A program made the translations under genes and the position numbers. A stretch of DNA of 64,000 nucleotides from Virgibacillus_O sediminis (GTDB lineage Bacteria; Bacillota; Bacilli; Bacillales; Amphibacillaceae): the NCBI RefSeq assembly GCF_042643265.1, contig NZ_JBHRRZ010000015.1, positions 62,001 to 126,000 of the forward strand, read 5' to 3'. Positions 16,784-25,046 of the stretch are shown here, piece by piece. Within the stretch, counting starts at the first letter, position 1, and the number at the start of each line of letters is the position of its first letter. Under the pieces are notes generated by a model, which worked only from the letters and a program-made list of their open reading frames with translations, was not told the DNA's origin and searched no databases.

Positions 16784-19102
16784 TTACATAAAGTCATATG
16801 GGGAAAGGCCTTCCTCCTCATCCATTTCTTGAGGATTAGGTATAGATAACCCATTCATCTTCCCTTCCAGTTGTTCTTTTAGGGAAGTATATCTTCGGTT
16901 TGTATCCTCGGTCTTTATTCCACGCAGAAATGCTTGCTCTTCACCACAGATGATCAAAGAATCTTTACTTCTGGTAATAGCCGTATAAAGCAGGTTCTTT
17001 CGCAGCATACGATGATAAGCAGAAATAACGGGCATTATCACAATTGGAAATTCGCTGCCTTGTGATTTATGAATAGATATGCAATATGCATGCATGATAT
17101 TTACATAGTCTTTCCGTTCATATACAACTTCTTTTTCTTCAAACTCAATGACCAGCTGTTCCACATTATCCGTATTTTCATCTTCTTTAAAAATTGCCAC
17201 TACCTCGCCGATATCCCCGTTATAAACACCATTTTCCGGCTGGTTTACAAGTTGAAGGACTTTGTCGCCTACTCGAAATACTGCATCTCTCGTTTTCACT
17301 TCCCGCTTCCTTGGTGTCTTAGGGTTGATCAATTGCTGCAATTCCCTATTAATGGCAGTGATCCCTGCTTGAGAACGGTACATGGGAGCCAGCACTTGGA
17401 TATCCCGCAGGTCCAGCCCTTTATTTTTGGCACTTGAAAATATTTGCGTAATAGCCTCCAGCACTTGTGGCTCATGACAGCGAATGAAGCTGAAATCTTT
17501 ATCATTTCCGAGGGATGGGACGCTGCCATTTTTAATTTCATGCGCCAGCTGTATAATTTTGGATCCCTCTTTCTGCCGATATACCTCATGAAGACTGACC
17601 GACGGAAGAAGCTCACTTGCCAGCAAGTCGGCCAGCACCTGGCCTGGACCTACGGATGGAAGCTGATCTTCATCTCCTACCAGTAGAACCTGCATATCGT
17701 CAGGAATGGCTTTGAAAAGGTGGTTGGCAAGCCATGTATCAACCATCGAAAACTCATCCACAATCAAGAATCTACCAGTAAGCTGCTCATTTTGATCTTT
17801 ATTGAAACCATCCTTACCATCCCACCCAAGCAGGCGATGGATGGTAAGGGCAGGTAGTCCTGTCGATTCATTGAGACGCTTGGCTGCCCTGCCGGTCGGA
17901 GCGGTCAGAATAAATGGGTATTCATCCGGACTGTCATAGTCATCCGGATCCAACGATACTTGATGTACGGCAGCATATGACTTAATGATCCCCTTCACAA
18001 CAGTCGTCTTTCCTGTACCAGGGCCTCCTGTCAATATCATAAGCTTGGAGTGAAGAGCCTGATTAATCGCTTCAAACTGCTCTTTTCCATAGCTTAGAAC
18101 TTCTGCTTCTTCAATATCGCCGATAATTTTCATCAGTTCGGCCTCTGTAGTCTCATGATCGACAGGGGTATCCATCAGCCTTTTTAAATTAGCTGAAAAG
18201 CCATCTTCTGCATAGTAGAGGGAAGGTAGATATACATTCCCATCTTGTATGATGATTGTCTTTTCTGTGTTCAATACATCCAGGTGGTCGGAGATGACGG
18301 AAACGGTGAGTGACTCATGTGAAAGTAATGACAGCATCTCTTCTATACATTCTTCTACAGGCAAAAAGACATGGCCGCCCTGGACGCTTTTTTGCAAAAC
18401 ATAAATACACCCAGCACCAATCCGGTTTGGGTGTGTCATTGATAAACCATTCTGTTTCGCAATCTCATCTGCAGTTTGGAAGCCAAACCCTTCTATATCA
18501 AATACATATCTATAGGGGTCATCATTAAGCACCTCTATCGCATCTTCCTTATACTGCTGGTAGATCCTCTGAGCCATCTTCAACCCGATGCCATATTTGG
18601 AAAGAAATACAACGATATGCTCAAACCCCTGGTTTTCCTGAAGGCTTTTTGCCAGTTGTTCCCTTGTTTCTTTTTTTATCTGAGGAACCTCCTCCAGCAC
18701 CTCAGGATGACTTAATATTTGGGATATGGCAGATTCTCCAAGATGCTCAACAATCCTCTGGGCCGTTTTCCGCCCCACTCCATAAAATAGGTCACTGGAA
18801 AGGTAGGCAACGATACCGTCCTTGGTATCCGGGATGAAGGTGCGATAGGAATTCACCTTATATTGCAATCCGAACCTTGGATGTCTTTCAAATTCACCGT
18901 GGAAAACATAGGCTGTTTGTTCTTGCAGTCCAGCAAAATACCCTTTAGCAACAATCTCTTTTTCGTTAAAATCCTCATTGGTCTCCTGCACACGTATTTT
19001 CACAATGGAGAACCGCTCCTCTTCATTATGAAAGATAGTGTGCAGAAGCTCACCTTTTATATATCCTTTTTCTTCTACCGACGACTGTCTATCCATGTCC
19101 AT
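16784..19102 (-). CDS. recD2: RecD2 family ATP-dependent DNA helicase
   Basis: Superfamily 1B 5'-3' helicase acting in DNA repair and fork maintenance without RecBC. The 772 residues have the N-terminal RecD2-specific region, helix-hairpin-helix segments (YGVGRKTAQRIVEHLG and YGIGLKMAQRIYQQY), Walker A (ILTGGPGTGKTTVVKG, around 353-368), Walker B (FLIVDEFSMVD), VLLVGDEDQLPSVGPGQVL, and a C-terminal SH3/UvrD-like part with SIHKSQGSEF. A TTG upstream (19111) is open, but AGCAGGGG fits the ATG at 19102 better. It follows the TPR gene by 20 bases. Confidence 0.94.
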   Translation of the reverse strand: MDMDRQSSVEEKGYIKGELLHTIFHNEEERFSIVKIRVQETNEDFNEKEIVAKGYFAGLQEQTAYVFHGEFERHPRFGLQYKVNSYRTFIPDTKDGIVAYLSSDLFYGVGRKTAQRIVEHLGESAISQILSHPEVLEEVPQIKKETREQLAKSLQENQGFEHIVVFLSKYGIGLKMAQRIYQQYKEDAIEVLNDDPYRYVFDIEGFGFQTADEIAKQNGLSMTHPNRIGAGCIYVLQKSVQGGHVFLPVEECIEEMLSLLSHESLTVSVISDHLDVLNTEKTIIIQDGNVYLPSLYYAEDGFSANLKRLMDTPVDHETTEAELMKIIGDIEEAEVLSYGKEQFEAINQALHSKLMILTGGPGTGKTTVVKGIIKSYAAVHQVSLDPDDYDSPDEYPFILTAPTGRAAKRLNESTGLPALTIHRLLGWDGKDGFNKDQNEQLTGRFLIVDEFSMVDTWLANHLFKAIPDDMQVLLVGDEDQLPSVGPGQVLADLLASELLPSVSLHEVYRQKEGSKIIQLAHEIKNGSVPSLGNDKDFSFIRCHEPQVLEAITQIFSSAKNKGLDLRDIQVLAPMYRSQAGITAINRELQQLINPKTPRKREVKTRDAVFRVGDKVLQLVNQPENGVYNGDIGEVVAIFKEDENTDNVEQLVIEFEEKEVVYERKDYVNIMHAYCISIHKSQGSEFPIVIMPVISAYHRMLRKNLLYTAITRSKDSLIICGEEQAFLRGIKTEDTNRRYTSLKEQLEGKMNGLSIPNPQEMDEEEGLSPYDFM

Positions 19103-19122
19103 CAAGAACAACCCCTGCTCTT

Positions 19123-19785
19123 CTATTCCTGCTTAAGGATATCTTCTATATTTTTCTTCCCATTGGCAGCGAGTACATGATCCGGCTGAATACGGAGGGA
19201 CTCCTCAAAATGATGCAAAGCAGTTTCGGCATCTCCATGAAGGAGGGAGATTACACCGGAATTATAATGCGCATCACTGTGTTCAGGGTTTTTCTTGAGC
19301 ACCTCCTTGAAGGCTTTGTCTGCTTCTTCTATATACTCTGCCTGTGCAAGAGAAAGGCCGTATTGGAATTGAATCTCATAATCATCAGGTGATAGTTCAA
19401 CAGCCCTCAACAGATAGGGAAGGGCAAGCTTGAACTGTTCTTTCTGCTGAAAGATCATACCTAGCATGAAATAGACATCGCTTTCGGCCAATCCTAGTTC
19501 AATTGCTCTTTGATAGTTCTTCTCCGCTCTGTCATACTCTTCCTGCTCATAATATAGATTTCCCAGGCCATAATAGGCGGTGGCGGTTTTTTCATCAAGT
19601 TCTATTGCTTTTTTGAAAAAACGTTCGGCTCTGACAAAATCATTGATATGAAGCAGGAGATTGCCGAAATTGACAAATCCAACCGGGTCCCCTGGGTTCT
19701 CTTCTATCAGTTCATTGAACAGTTCAGCCGCTTTCTCATATTCATTGTCTTTCATATATTGGATTGCCTGTGCATTTTTGTCCAT
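19123..19785 (-). CDS. yrrB: TPR repeat protein YrrB
   Basis: 220-residue protein built almost entirely of tetratricopeptide repeats: about six 34-residue units, each with the W/Y-G-Y-A-P spacing (for example AYYGLGNLYYEQEEYDRAEKN). It is a soluble protein-interaction scaffold; the partner is unknown. It lies between mnmA and recD2 with short spacings (11 and 20 bases), as in B. subtilis. Confidence 0.9.
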   Translation of the reverse strand: MDKNAQAIQYMKDNEYEKAAELFNELIEENPGDPVGFVNFGNLLLHINDFVRAERFFKKAIELDEKTATAYYGLGNLYYEQEEYDRAEKNYQRAIELGLAESDVYFMLGMIFQQKEQFKLALPYLLRAVELSPDDYEIQFQYGLSLAQAEYIEEADKAFKEVLKKNPEHSDAHYNSGVISLLHGDAETALHHFEESLRIQPDHVLAANGKKNIEDILKQE

Positions 19786-19796
19786 AATAATACCCC

Positions 19797-20909
19797 TTAC
19801 CCTACATAGTCCAAAGCCTGGTCGTCTTTGATGACTTTATCGATGGTGCCTCCGCCCATACATACTTCTCCATCATAGAACACCACTGCTTGTCCGGGTG
19901 TAATTGCGCGCTGCTTTTCCGCGAATTTTACATGGACTTTATTGTCATCCAATAATTCCACCGTTACCTCACTGTCCTGCTGGCGGTAGCGGAATTTCGC
20001 CGTACAGGTGAAGCTGCTGCTTACCTTATCGGAATTGATCCAATTGACATCCGTTGCAATTAAGCCATCGGAGTACAGCTTATCATTACTGAACCCTTGC
20101 TCTACATAAAGGATATTATCCTTCAGGTTCTTCCCGATGACAAACCAAGGGTCGCCTGAACCGCCAATTCCCAATCCCTGCCGCTGGCCGAGAGTATAAT
20201 ACATCAGTCCGTCATGGCGCCCTTTTACCACTCCATCCAATGTCTGCATATCGCCTGGCTGTGCAGGAAGATACTCGCTTAAGAATTCTTTGAAGTTACG
20301 TTCACCAATAAAGCAAATCCCCGTGCTGTCTTTTTTAGTGGCAGTGGCAAGCCCGTGCTCCATAGCAATCTCCCTGACCTTCGATTTGGGAAGATGGCCC
20401 AAAGGGAACATGACTTTTGACAAAACTTCTTCCGACAACTGATTAAGGAAGTAAGTCTGGTCTTTATTATCATCTACTCCACGAAGCATTTCTACATGCC
20501 CGTCCTTCTCTCTCACTTGTGCATAATGGCCTGTAGCCAAGTAATCTGCCCCAAGGGACAGAGCATGGTCCAAAAATGCTTTAAACTTGATTTCCTTATT
20601 GCACATAACATCCGGATTGGGAGTTCTCCCGGCTTTATATTCATCTAAAAAATATGTGAATACTTTATCCCAATATTGCTTTTCAAAATTCACTGCATAG
20701 TATGGGATGTCCAATTGATTGCAAACCCGGACGACATCATCAAAATCTTCTGTAGCTGTACACACACCAAATTCATCGGTATCATCCCAATTCTTCATGA
20801 AGATGCCGACCACATCATATCCCTGCTCCTTCAGCAGCAGAGCGGCTACGGAAGAATCGACACCGCCACTCATTCCAACCACTACGCGTGTGTCCTTATT
20901 ATTTTTCAT
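19797..20909 (-). CDS. mnmA: tRNA 2-thiouridylase MnmA
   Basis: Inserts sulfur at C2 of wobble uridine-34 in Lys, Glu and Gln tRNAs. The 370 residues include the PP-loop VVGMSGGVDSSVAALLL (around 10-26) that adenylates the base, the first catalytic cysteine in NPDVMCNKEIKF (around 97-108) and the second in STGICFIGERNF (around 195-206). The upstream neighbour yrvO, 15 bases away, encodes the dedicated cysteine desulfurase that supplies sulfur directly in B. subtilis. Confidence 0.96.
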   Translation of the reverse strand: MKNNKDTRVVVGMSGGVDSSVAALLLKEQGYDVVGIFMKNWDDTDEFGVCTATEDFDDVVRVCNQLDIPYYAVNFEKQYWDKVFTYFLDEYKAGRTPNPDVMCNKEIKFKAFLDHALSLGADYLATGHYAQVREKDGHVEMLRGVDDNKDQTYFLNQLSEEVLSKVMFPLGHLPKSKVREIAMEHGLATATKKDSTGICFIGERNFKEFLSEYLPAQPGDMQTLDGVVKGRHDGLMYYTLGQRQGLGIGGSGDPWFVIGKNLKDNILYVEQGFSNDKLYSDGLIATDVNWINSDKVSSSFTCTAKFRYRQQDSEVTVELLDDNKVHVKFAEKQRAITPGQAVVFYDGEVCMGGGTIDKVIKDDQALDYVG

Positions 20910-20924
20910 CTATACCACTTTCCT

Positions 20925-22070
20925 TTATAGTGAAGTTAGGCGTTTAATTATTTTTGCCACTCTATCTGCAGCTTCCTCGACATTCTCTTTATTATTGAAT
21001 AGGCCGAAACTGAACCGGATGGAATTTGTTGTACATTCATTTTTCTCTCCATACATGGCAGAAAGTACATGGGAAGGCTCCACCGAACCTGCCGTACAAG
21101 CACTTCCACTGGACGCTGCAATACCCTCCAGGTCAAAATTGGTAAGCAGAGTTTCCACATTCGTACCAGGGAAGCTGACGTTGACAATGGAAGCAATTGA
21201 CCGATTATAATCCCCATTTATCTCAAAGGAAATCCCCTGCTTCTCGAGTTTGCTTAAAAAGAGGTCCTTATATCCCTGATAAAGCTCGTTCCTAAGCTCC
21301 CTCTCCTCCATTCCTATTTGTGCGGCGGTGCTGAAGCCTACAGCTCCCGCTACGTTTTCGGTTCCGGGACGCCGTTTCCGTTCCTGCTCCCCGCCAAATT
21401 GAAGTGGTTCAACTTTTACCCCTTCTCTGACATAAAGAAAGCCTATCCCTTTCGGACCATTTATTTTATGGGACGATACCGTCAACAGGTCTATACCCAG
21501 CTCTTTCGTATTAATATCTATCAGGCCATACGCCTGGACAGCGTCTGTATGGAAATAAGCTTGATGCTCAGCTAGCAGCTTTCCTATTTCCTCAACAGGC
21601 TGTATGACCCCAGTTTCATTATTAACATACATGACTGATACTAAGATGGTATCCTCCCTCAACGACTGTTTCAAGTCTTCCATGGAAATCTGCCCATCCC
21701 CGTACACCGGCAGATAGGTGACGTCAAATCCTTGTCTTTCCAACTGTTCCGCAGTATGAAGGGCGGCATGATGTTCCTGTGCCGTGGTAATAATATGATT
21801 CCCGCGGGATTTAACGGCGGAAGCAGTGCCAAATAGTGCGATGTTATCTGCTTCTGTGCCGCCACTTGTAAAGATGATTTCCTTCTCGTTGGCATGGATA
21901 CTCTCTGCCAGCACCCGCCTCGCTCGGTCCAACTGCTGTCTGGCCTTTCTGCCGAATGCATGCACACTGGACGGGTTACCGAAGACTTCCTGATATACAG
22001 GATACATAGCCTTCCATACATCTTCATGCATGGGAGCAGTGGCGGCATGATCTAGATATATGTGATCCAT
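20925..22070 (-). CDS. yrvO: Cysteine desulfurase (YrvO/IscS type)
   Basis: PLP enzyme that removes sulfur from cysteine as a persulfide, here probably dedicated to MnmA. The protein from the ATG at 22070 is 381 residues. Visible are the N-terminal YLDHAATAP, the PLP-lysine segment SSHKINGPKGIGFLYV, and the active-site cysteine loop SSGSACTAGS. The frame is open to 22229, but that part overlaps cymR; GGAAGGGAAG before 22070 marks the true start. The cymR-yrvO-mnmA order is conserved in Bacillus. Confidence 0.94.
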   Translation of the reverse strand: MDHIYLDHAATAPMHEDVWKAMYPVYQEVFGNPSSVHAFGRKARQQLDRARRVLAESIHANEKEIIFTSGGTEADNIALFGTASAVKSRGNHIITTAQEHHAALHTAEQLERQGFDVTYLPVYGDGQISMEDLKQSLREDTILVSVMYVNNETGVIQPVEEIGKLLAEHQAYFHTDAVQAYGLIDINTKELGIDLLTVSSHKINGPKGIGFLYVREGVKVEPLQFGGEQERKRRPGTENVAGAVGFSTAAQIGMEERELRNELYQGYKDLFLSKLEKQGISFEINGDYNRSIASIVNVSFPGTNVETLLTNFDLEGIAASSGSACTAGSVEPSHVLSAMYGEKNECTTNSIRFSFGLFNNKENVEEAADRVAKIIKRLTSL

Positions 22071-22092
22071 AAAATCTTCCCTTCCTGCTTGA

Positions 22093-22512
22093 TTAAATAT
22101 AGAACATATAGGACTCCTGCGGCTCATCATTGTTGTGACTTGCCAAATCTTCCAATGTAGTGGTATCCAATACATCCTTGACGGCATCTCGAACACGGAT
22201 CCATAATGCCTGTTTTGCAGGCTCTTCATCCTCTATCCCTTCAACCGGGGTGATTGGGCCTTCGAGTACGCGTATAATATCACCGGCAGTTATCTCCTTC
22301 GGTTCTCTTGCCAGCATATAACCTCCATATGCCCCTCTGATGCTTTTGATAAGACCTGCATTCCTCAGAGGAGAGGCCAGTTGTTCCAAATAGTGTTCCG
22401 ACAAGTCATTTTCCCGTGCTATCGATTTAAGCGAAGTCGGGCCTTTTCCATACTTCTTGGAAAGCTCAATCATTATCGTTAAACCGTATCTTCCTTTTGT
22501 GGATATTTTCAT
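22093..22512 (-). CDS. cymR: Rrf2-family regulator CymR
   Basis: Repressor of cysteine and sulfur uptake genes; in B. subtilis it acts in complex with the cysteine synthase CysK. The 139 residues contain the Rrf2 winged helix (MKISTKGRYGLTIMIEL, then SLKSIARENDLSEHYLEQL as recognition region) without an Fe-S cysteine triad, as expected for CymR rather than IscR. It heads the cymR-yrvO-mnmA unit and is divergent from rarA. The 170-base interval (22513-22682) is AT-rich and should hold both promoters. Confidence 0.93.
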   Translation of the reverse strand: MKISTKGRYGLTIMIELSKKYGKGPTSLKSIARENDLSEHYLEQLASPLRNAGLIKSIRGAYGGYMLAREPKEITAGDIIRVLEGPITPVEGIEDEEPAKQALWIRVRDAVKDVLDTTTLEDLASHNNDEPQESYMFYI

Positions 22513-22682
22513 CCTTCACACCTCTATTATTTATCAGTCTTACTTATATTATGGTTAAATTCTTTAACTATCTGCTACAATCCATGATATTATAGCATGA
22601 ATAACATGGTTATTGCATTTTATCGATACAGCTTTTACGTTAAAATGAACGAATAAATATTATAATATAAAGGAAGATAAAA

Positions 22683-23957
22683 ATGAACCAAAAACCACTT
22701 GCATTTCGTATGAGACCTTCACATATTAGTGAAATTATCGGACAGGAGCATCTGGTAGGAGAAGGGAAGATCCTTCACCGTATGGTACAAGCAGGCAAGC
22801 TTGCATCCATGATTTTGTTCGGCCCCCCCGGGACAGGAAAAACATCTATGGCCACTGCTCTTGGAAAAAGCCTGAATCTCCCGGTGAAAAACCTAAATGC
22901 TGTCACCGATAAGAAAAAAGATATGGAGATTGCAGTCGAGGAGGCTAAGATGCAAGGACAAATGGTTCTCGTCCTTGACGAGGTACATAGACTGGACAAA
23001 GGAAAACAGGATTTCCTGCTGCCGCACTTAGAAAGCAATTTGCTGACGCTGATAGGCTGTACAACGAGCAACCCTTACCATTCCATTAACCCGGCTATAA
23101 GAAGCCGATGCCACCTGTTTGAGCTGCATCCCCTCACAGAAGAGAATGTAAAAACAGCTATTGAACGCGGCATAAAAGATGAAAAAGATGGATATGGAAA
23201 AAAAAGCATTGTCATCGAGGAAGATGCCCTGCACCACTTTTCAACCAGCTCCAACGGTGACCTTCGTGCTGCTTTGAACGGAATTGAACTTGCAGTAGCA
23301 TCCACTCCTGAAAATGAGAATAACCAAGTAGTCATTTCTCTAGACGTAGCGGAAGAGTGTATGCAGAAAAAGAGCTTTTCCCACGACAAAGACGGTGACG
23401 CTCATTATGATGTACTTTCCGCCTTTCAAAAGTCCATACGCGGCAGTGACGTGGATGCTTCTCTCCATTATTTGGGCCGATTGATCGAAGCAGGAGATCT
23501 CGACAGTATTGCAAGACGTCTGGTTGTGACAACCTATGAAGATATTGGTCTGGCAAATCCACAAGCAGGCCCTCGTGTATTGGCTGCCGTAGAAGCCGCG
23601 GAAAGGCTCGGTTTCCCGGAGGCACGGATACCTTTGTCGGTCGCCATCGTGGAGCTTGCACTATCACCAAAATCAAACACAGCATATAAAGCATTAGATG
23701 CCGCCCTTATGGATATCCGCAACGGCAAGAGCGGTGAAATTCCTGCACACTTAAAGGACACTCATTATAAGGGTGCAGCCTCCTTGGGCAGAGGGCTGGA
23801 ATACAAGTATCCACATAATTACGAAGGCGCTTGGACCACACAGCAATATTTGCCCGATTCTATAAAAAACAGACACTATTATCAACCGAAGGAAACAGGC
23901 AAGTTTGAAAAGGCTATGAAACAAGTTTATGAAAAAATCCAGCAAGAGAGGCGGTAA
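22683..23957 (+). CDS. rarA: Replication-associated recombination protein RarA (MgsA)
   Basis: AAA+ ATPase related to the clamp-loader/RuvB group and acting at stalled replication forks. The 424 residues have Walker A (LFGPPGTGKTSMATAL, around 41-56), Walker B (LVLDEVHRLDK), sensor 1 (IGCTTSNP), the arginine finger region NPAIRSRCHLF, and the C-terminal MgsA tetramerisation domain (DTHYKGAASLGRG, KYPHNYEGAW). It begins after AAAGGAAG and is divergent from cymR, as in B. subtilis. Confidence 0.94.
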   Translation: MNQKPLAFRMRPSHISEIIGQEHLVGEGKILHRMVQAGKLASMILFGPPGTGKTSMATALGKSLNLPVKNLNAVTDKKKDMEIAVEEAKMQGQMVLVLDEVHRLDKGKQDFLLPHLESNLLTLIGCTTSNPYHSINPAIRSRCHLFELHPLTEENVKTAIERGIKDEKDGYGKKSIVIEEDALHHFSTSSNGDLRAALNGIELAVASTPENENNQVVISLDVAEECMQKKSFSHDKDGDAHYDVLSAFQKSIRGSDVDASLHYLGRLIEAGDLDSIARRLVVTTYEDIGLANPQAGPRVLAAVEAAERLGFPEARIPLSVAIVELALSPKSNTAYKALDAALMDIRNGKSGEIPAHLKDTHYKGAASLGRGLEYKYPHNYEGAWTTQQYLPDSIKNRHYYQPKETGKFEKAMKQVYEKIQQERR

Positions 23958-24045
23958 AATGTATAATTCCTTCTTACCAGGGCAACACTAGGATCAAACA
24001 CCGAAATCTATTTAATTGCCTATAACGGAGAAGGAGTGAAATATA

Positions 24046-24705
24046 ATGGTGAAAGTGAGACAAGATGCATGGTCACATGAAGATGACCTTTTACTGGCAG
24101 AGACGGTATTGCGGCATATAAGGGAAGGAAGCACCCAACTGAATGCCTTTGATGAAGTTGGGGATAAATTGAACCGTACTTCGGCTGCTTGCGGTTTCCG
24201 TTGGAATGCGGAGGTACGTATGAAGTATGAGAATGCTATAGACCTGGCAAAAAGGCAGCGAAAAGAGAAAAAACGTGCTATGGCAGCACAAAAGTCCCCT
24301 GCTAATAAGCAAGTTATGACTCTGCCAGCAAATACGGACAGTAGAAAAGAAGGGGCTAGTTCTCCAGCCTTCGAAGATTCAGAATTGACAATAGACATGG
24401 TCATCCGTTTTTTGAAAGACCTGAAAAAAGACTATCATGCTTCTAATCAATCAAAAACGACGATGGAACAGCTTGAAAATGAGAAGCTTGCGTTGAAAAA
24501 TCAAGTAACCGACCTCGAGAAACAACTGGAGCAAACCGAAAAGCAGTTGTCTACCATTCAAGAAGACTACCAGGCATTCATACAAATTATGGATCGGGCC
24601 AGGAAGATGACAGTTTTGAATGACCAGGGCGGTATGTCTTCCCCTGCATTCAAAATGGATAAAAACGGGAACCTTGAACAGCTTGCCAATGGCACATCAA
24701 GCTAG
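24046..24705 (+). CDS. RsfA-family prespore transcription regulator
   Basis: 219-residue protein whose N-terminal 75 residues form a Myb/SANT-like DNA-binding domain with the pattern VRQDAWSHEDDLLLAETVLRHI and AACGFRWNAEVR, the signature of the RsfA/YlbO family. In B. subtilis RsfA modulates SigF-dependent genes in the prespore. The centre is lysine-rich, and residues about 135-185 form a coiled coil (EQLENEKLALKNQVTDLEKQ), suggesting dimerisation. The genome may encode several paralogues, so no symbol is given. A strong terminator follows. Confidence 0.85.
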   Translation: MVKVRQDAWSHEDDLLLAETVLRHIREGSTQLNAFDEVGDKLNRTSAACGFRWNAEVRMKYENAIDLAKRQRKEKKRAMAAQKSPANKQVMTLPANTDSRKEGASSPAFEDSELTIDMVIRFLKDLKKDYHASNQSKTTMEQLENEKLALKNQVTDLEKQLEQTEKQLSTIQEDYQAFIQIMDRARKMTVLNDQGGMSSPAFKMDKNGNLEQLANGTSS

Positions 24706-24710
24706 CAGAA

Positions 24711-24750
24711 AAATGACCCGGCCGCTCATCCGAGTGGCCGGGTCATTTTT
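24711..24750. terminator. Bidirectional terminator between rsfA-like gene and 6S RNA
   Basis: AAATGACCCGGCC and GGCCGGGTCATTT form a long GC-rich stem with A- and T-runs on both sides, so it can end both the plus-strand rsfA-like transcript and the minus-strand 6S RNA. Confidence 0.9.
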
Positions 24751-24759
24751 CTATGTATA

Positions 24760-24951
24760 CCATCAATCCCGATTGTGCCGTCTATCTGAAGTTTTGATCC
24801 CGCTCCAGGCAGGTGGGTGCTCTGTTTTGTGCATATTGTGCTTCCTCAAAGGTATGAGGCATGCACGCAGCACAAAAACCCATTGAGCTCCCTAGTTTAA
24901 GGTTGTTCGGTCAAAATACTTTTCATAGACGTACACATCAGGATTGATTGG
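24760..24951 (-). ncRNA. ssrS: 6S RNA (SsrS/BsrA type)
   Basis: The interval downstream of aspS encodes a roughly 190-base RNA on the minus strand. Its ends pair (CCAATCAATCC at the 5' end with GGATTGATGG at the 3' end), followed by the CCTGATGTG and TTTTGACCGAACAAC blocks that recall the 5' half of B. subtilis 6S-1, and the TTTGTGCTGCG/CATGCCTCATACCT blocks that recall its central part. The position next to aspS is where bsrA lies in B. subtilis. 6S RNA mimics an open promoter and sequesters SigA-RNA polymerase in stationary phase. Upstream, TTGAAT and TAATAT with a 17-base spacer could be the promoter, giving a precursor about 15 bases longer at the 5' end. Confidence 0.82.
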
Positions 24952-25046
24952 TATTATTAAGATTGTAAATATATATTAACACATGGTTTCTTCATATTCA
25001 ACAGAGAAGATCTAAATATAGTAATAGAATTTTCGACGTTATTTTA

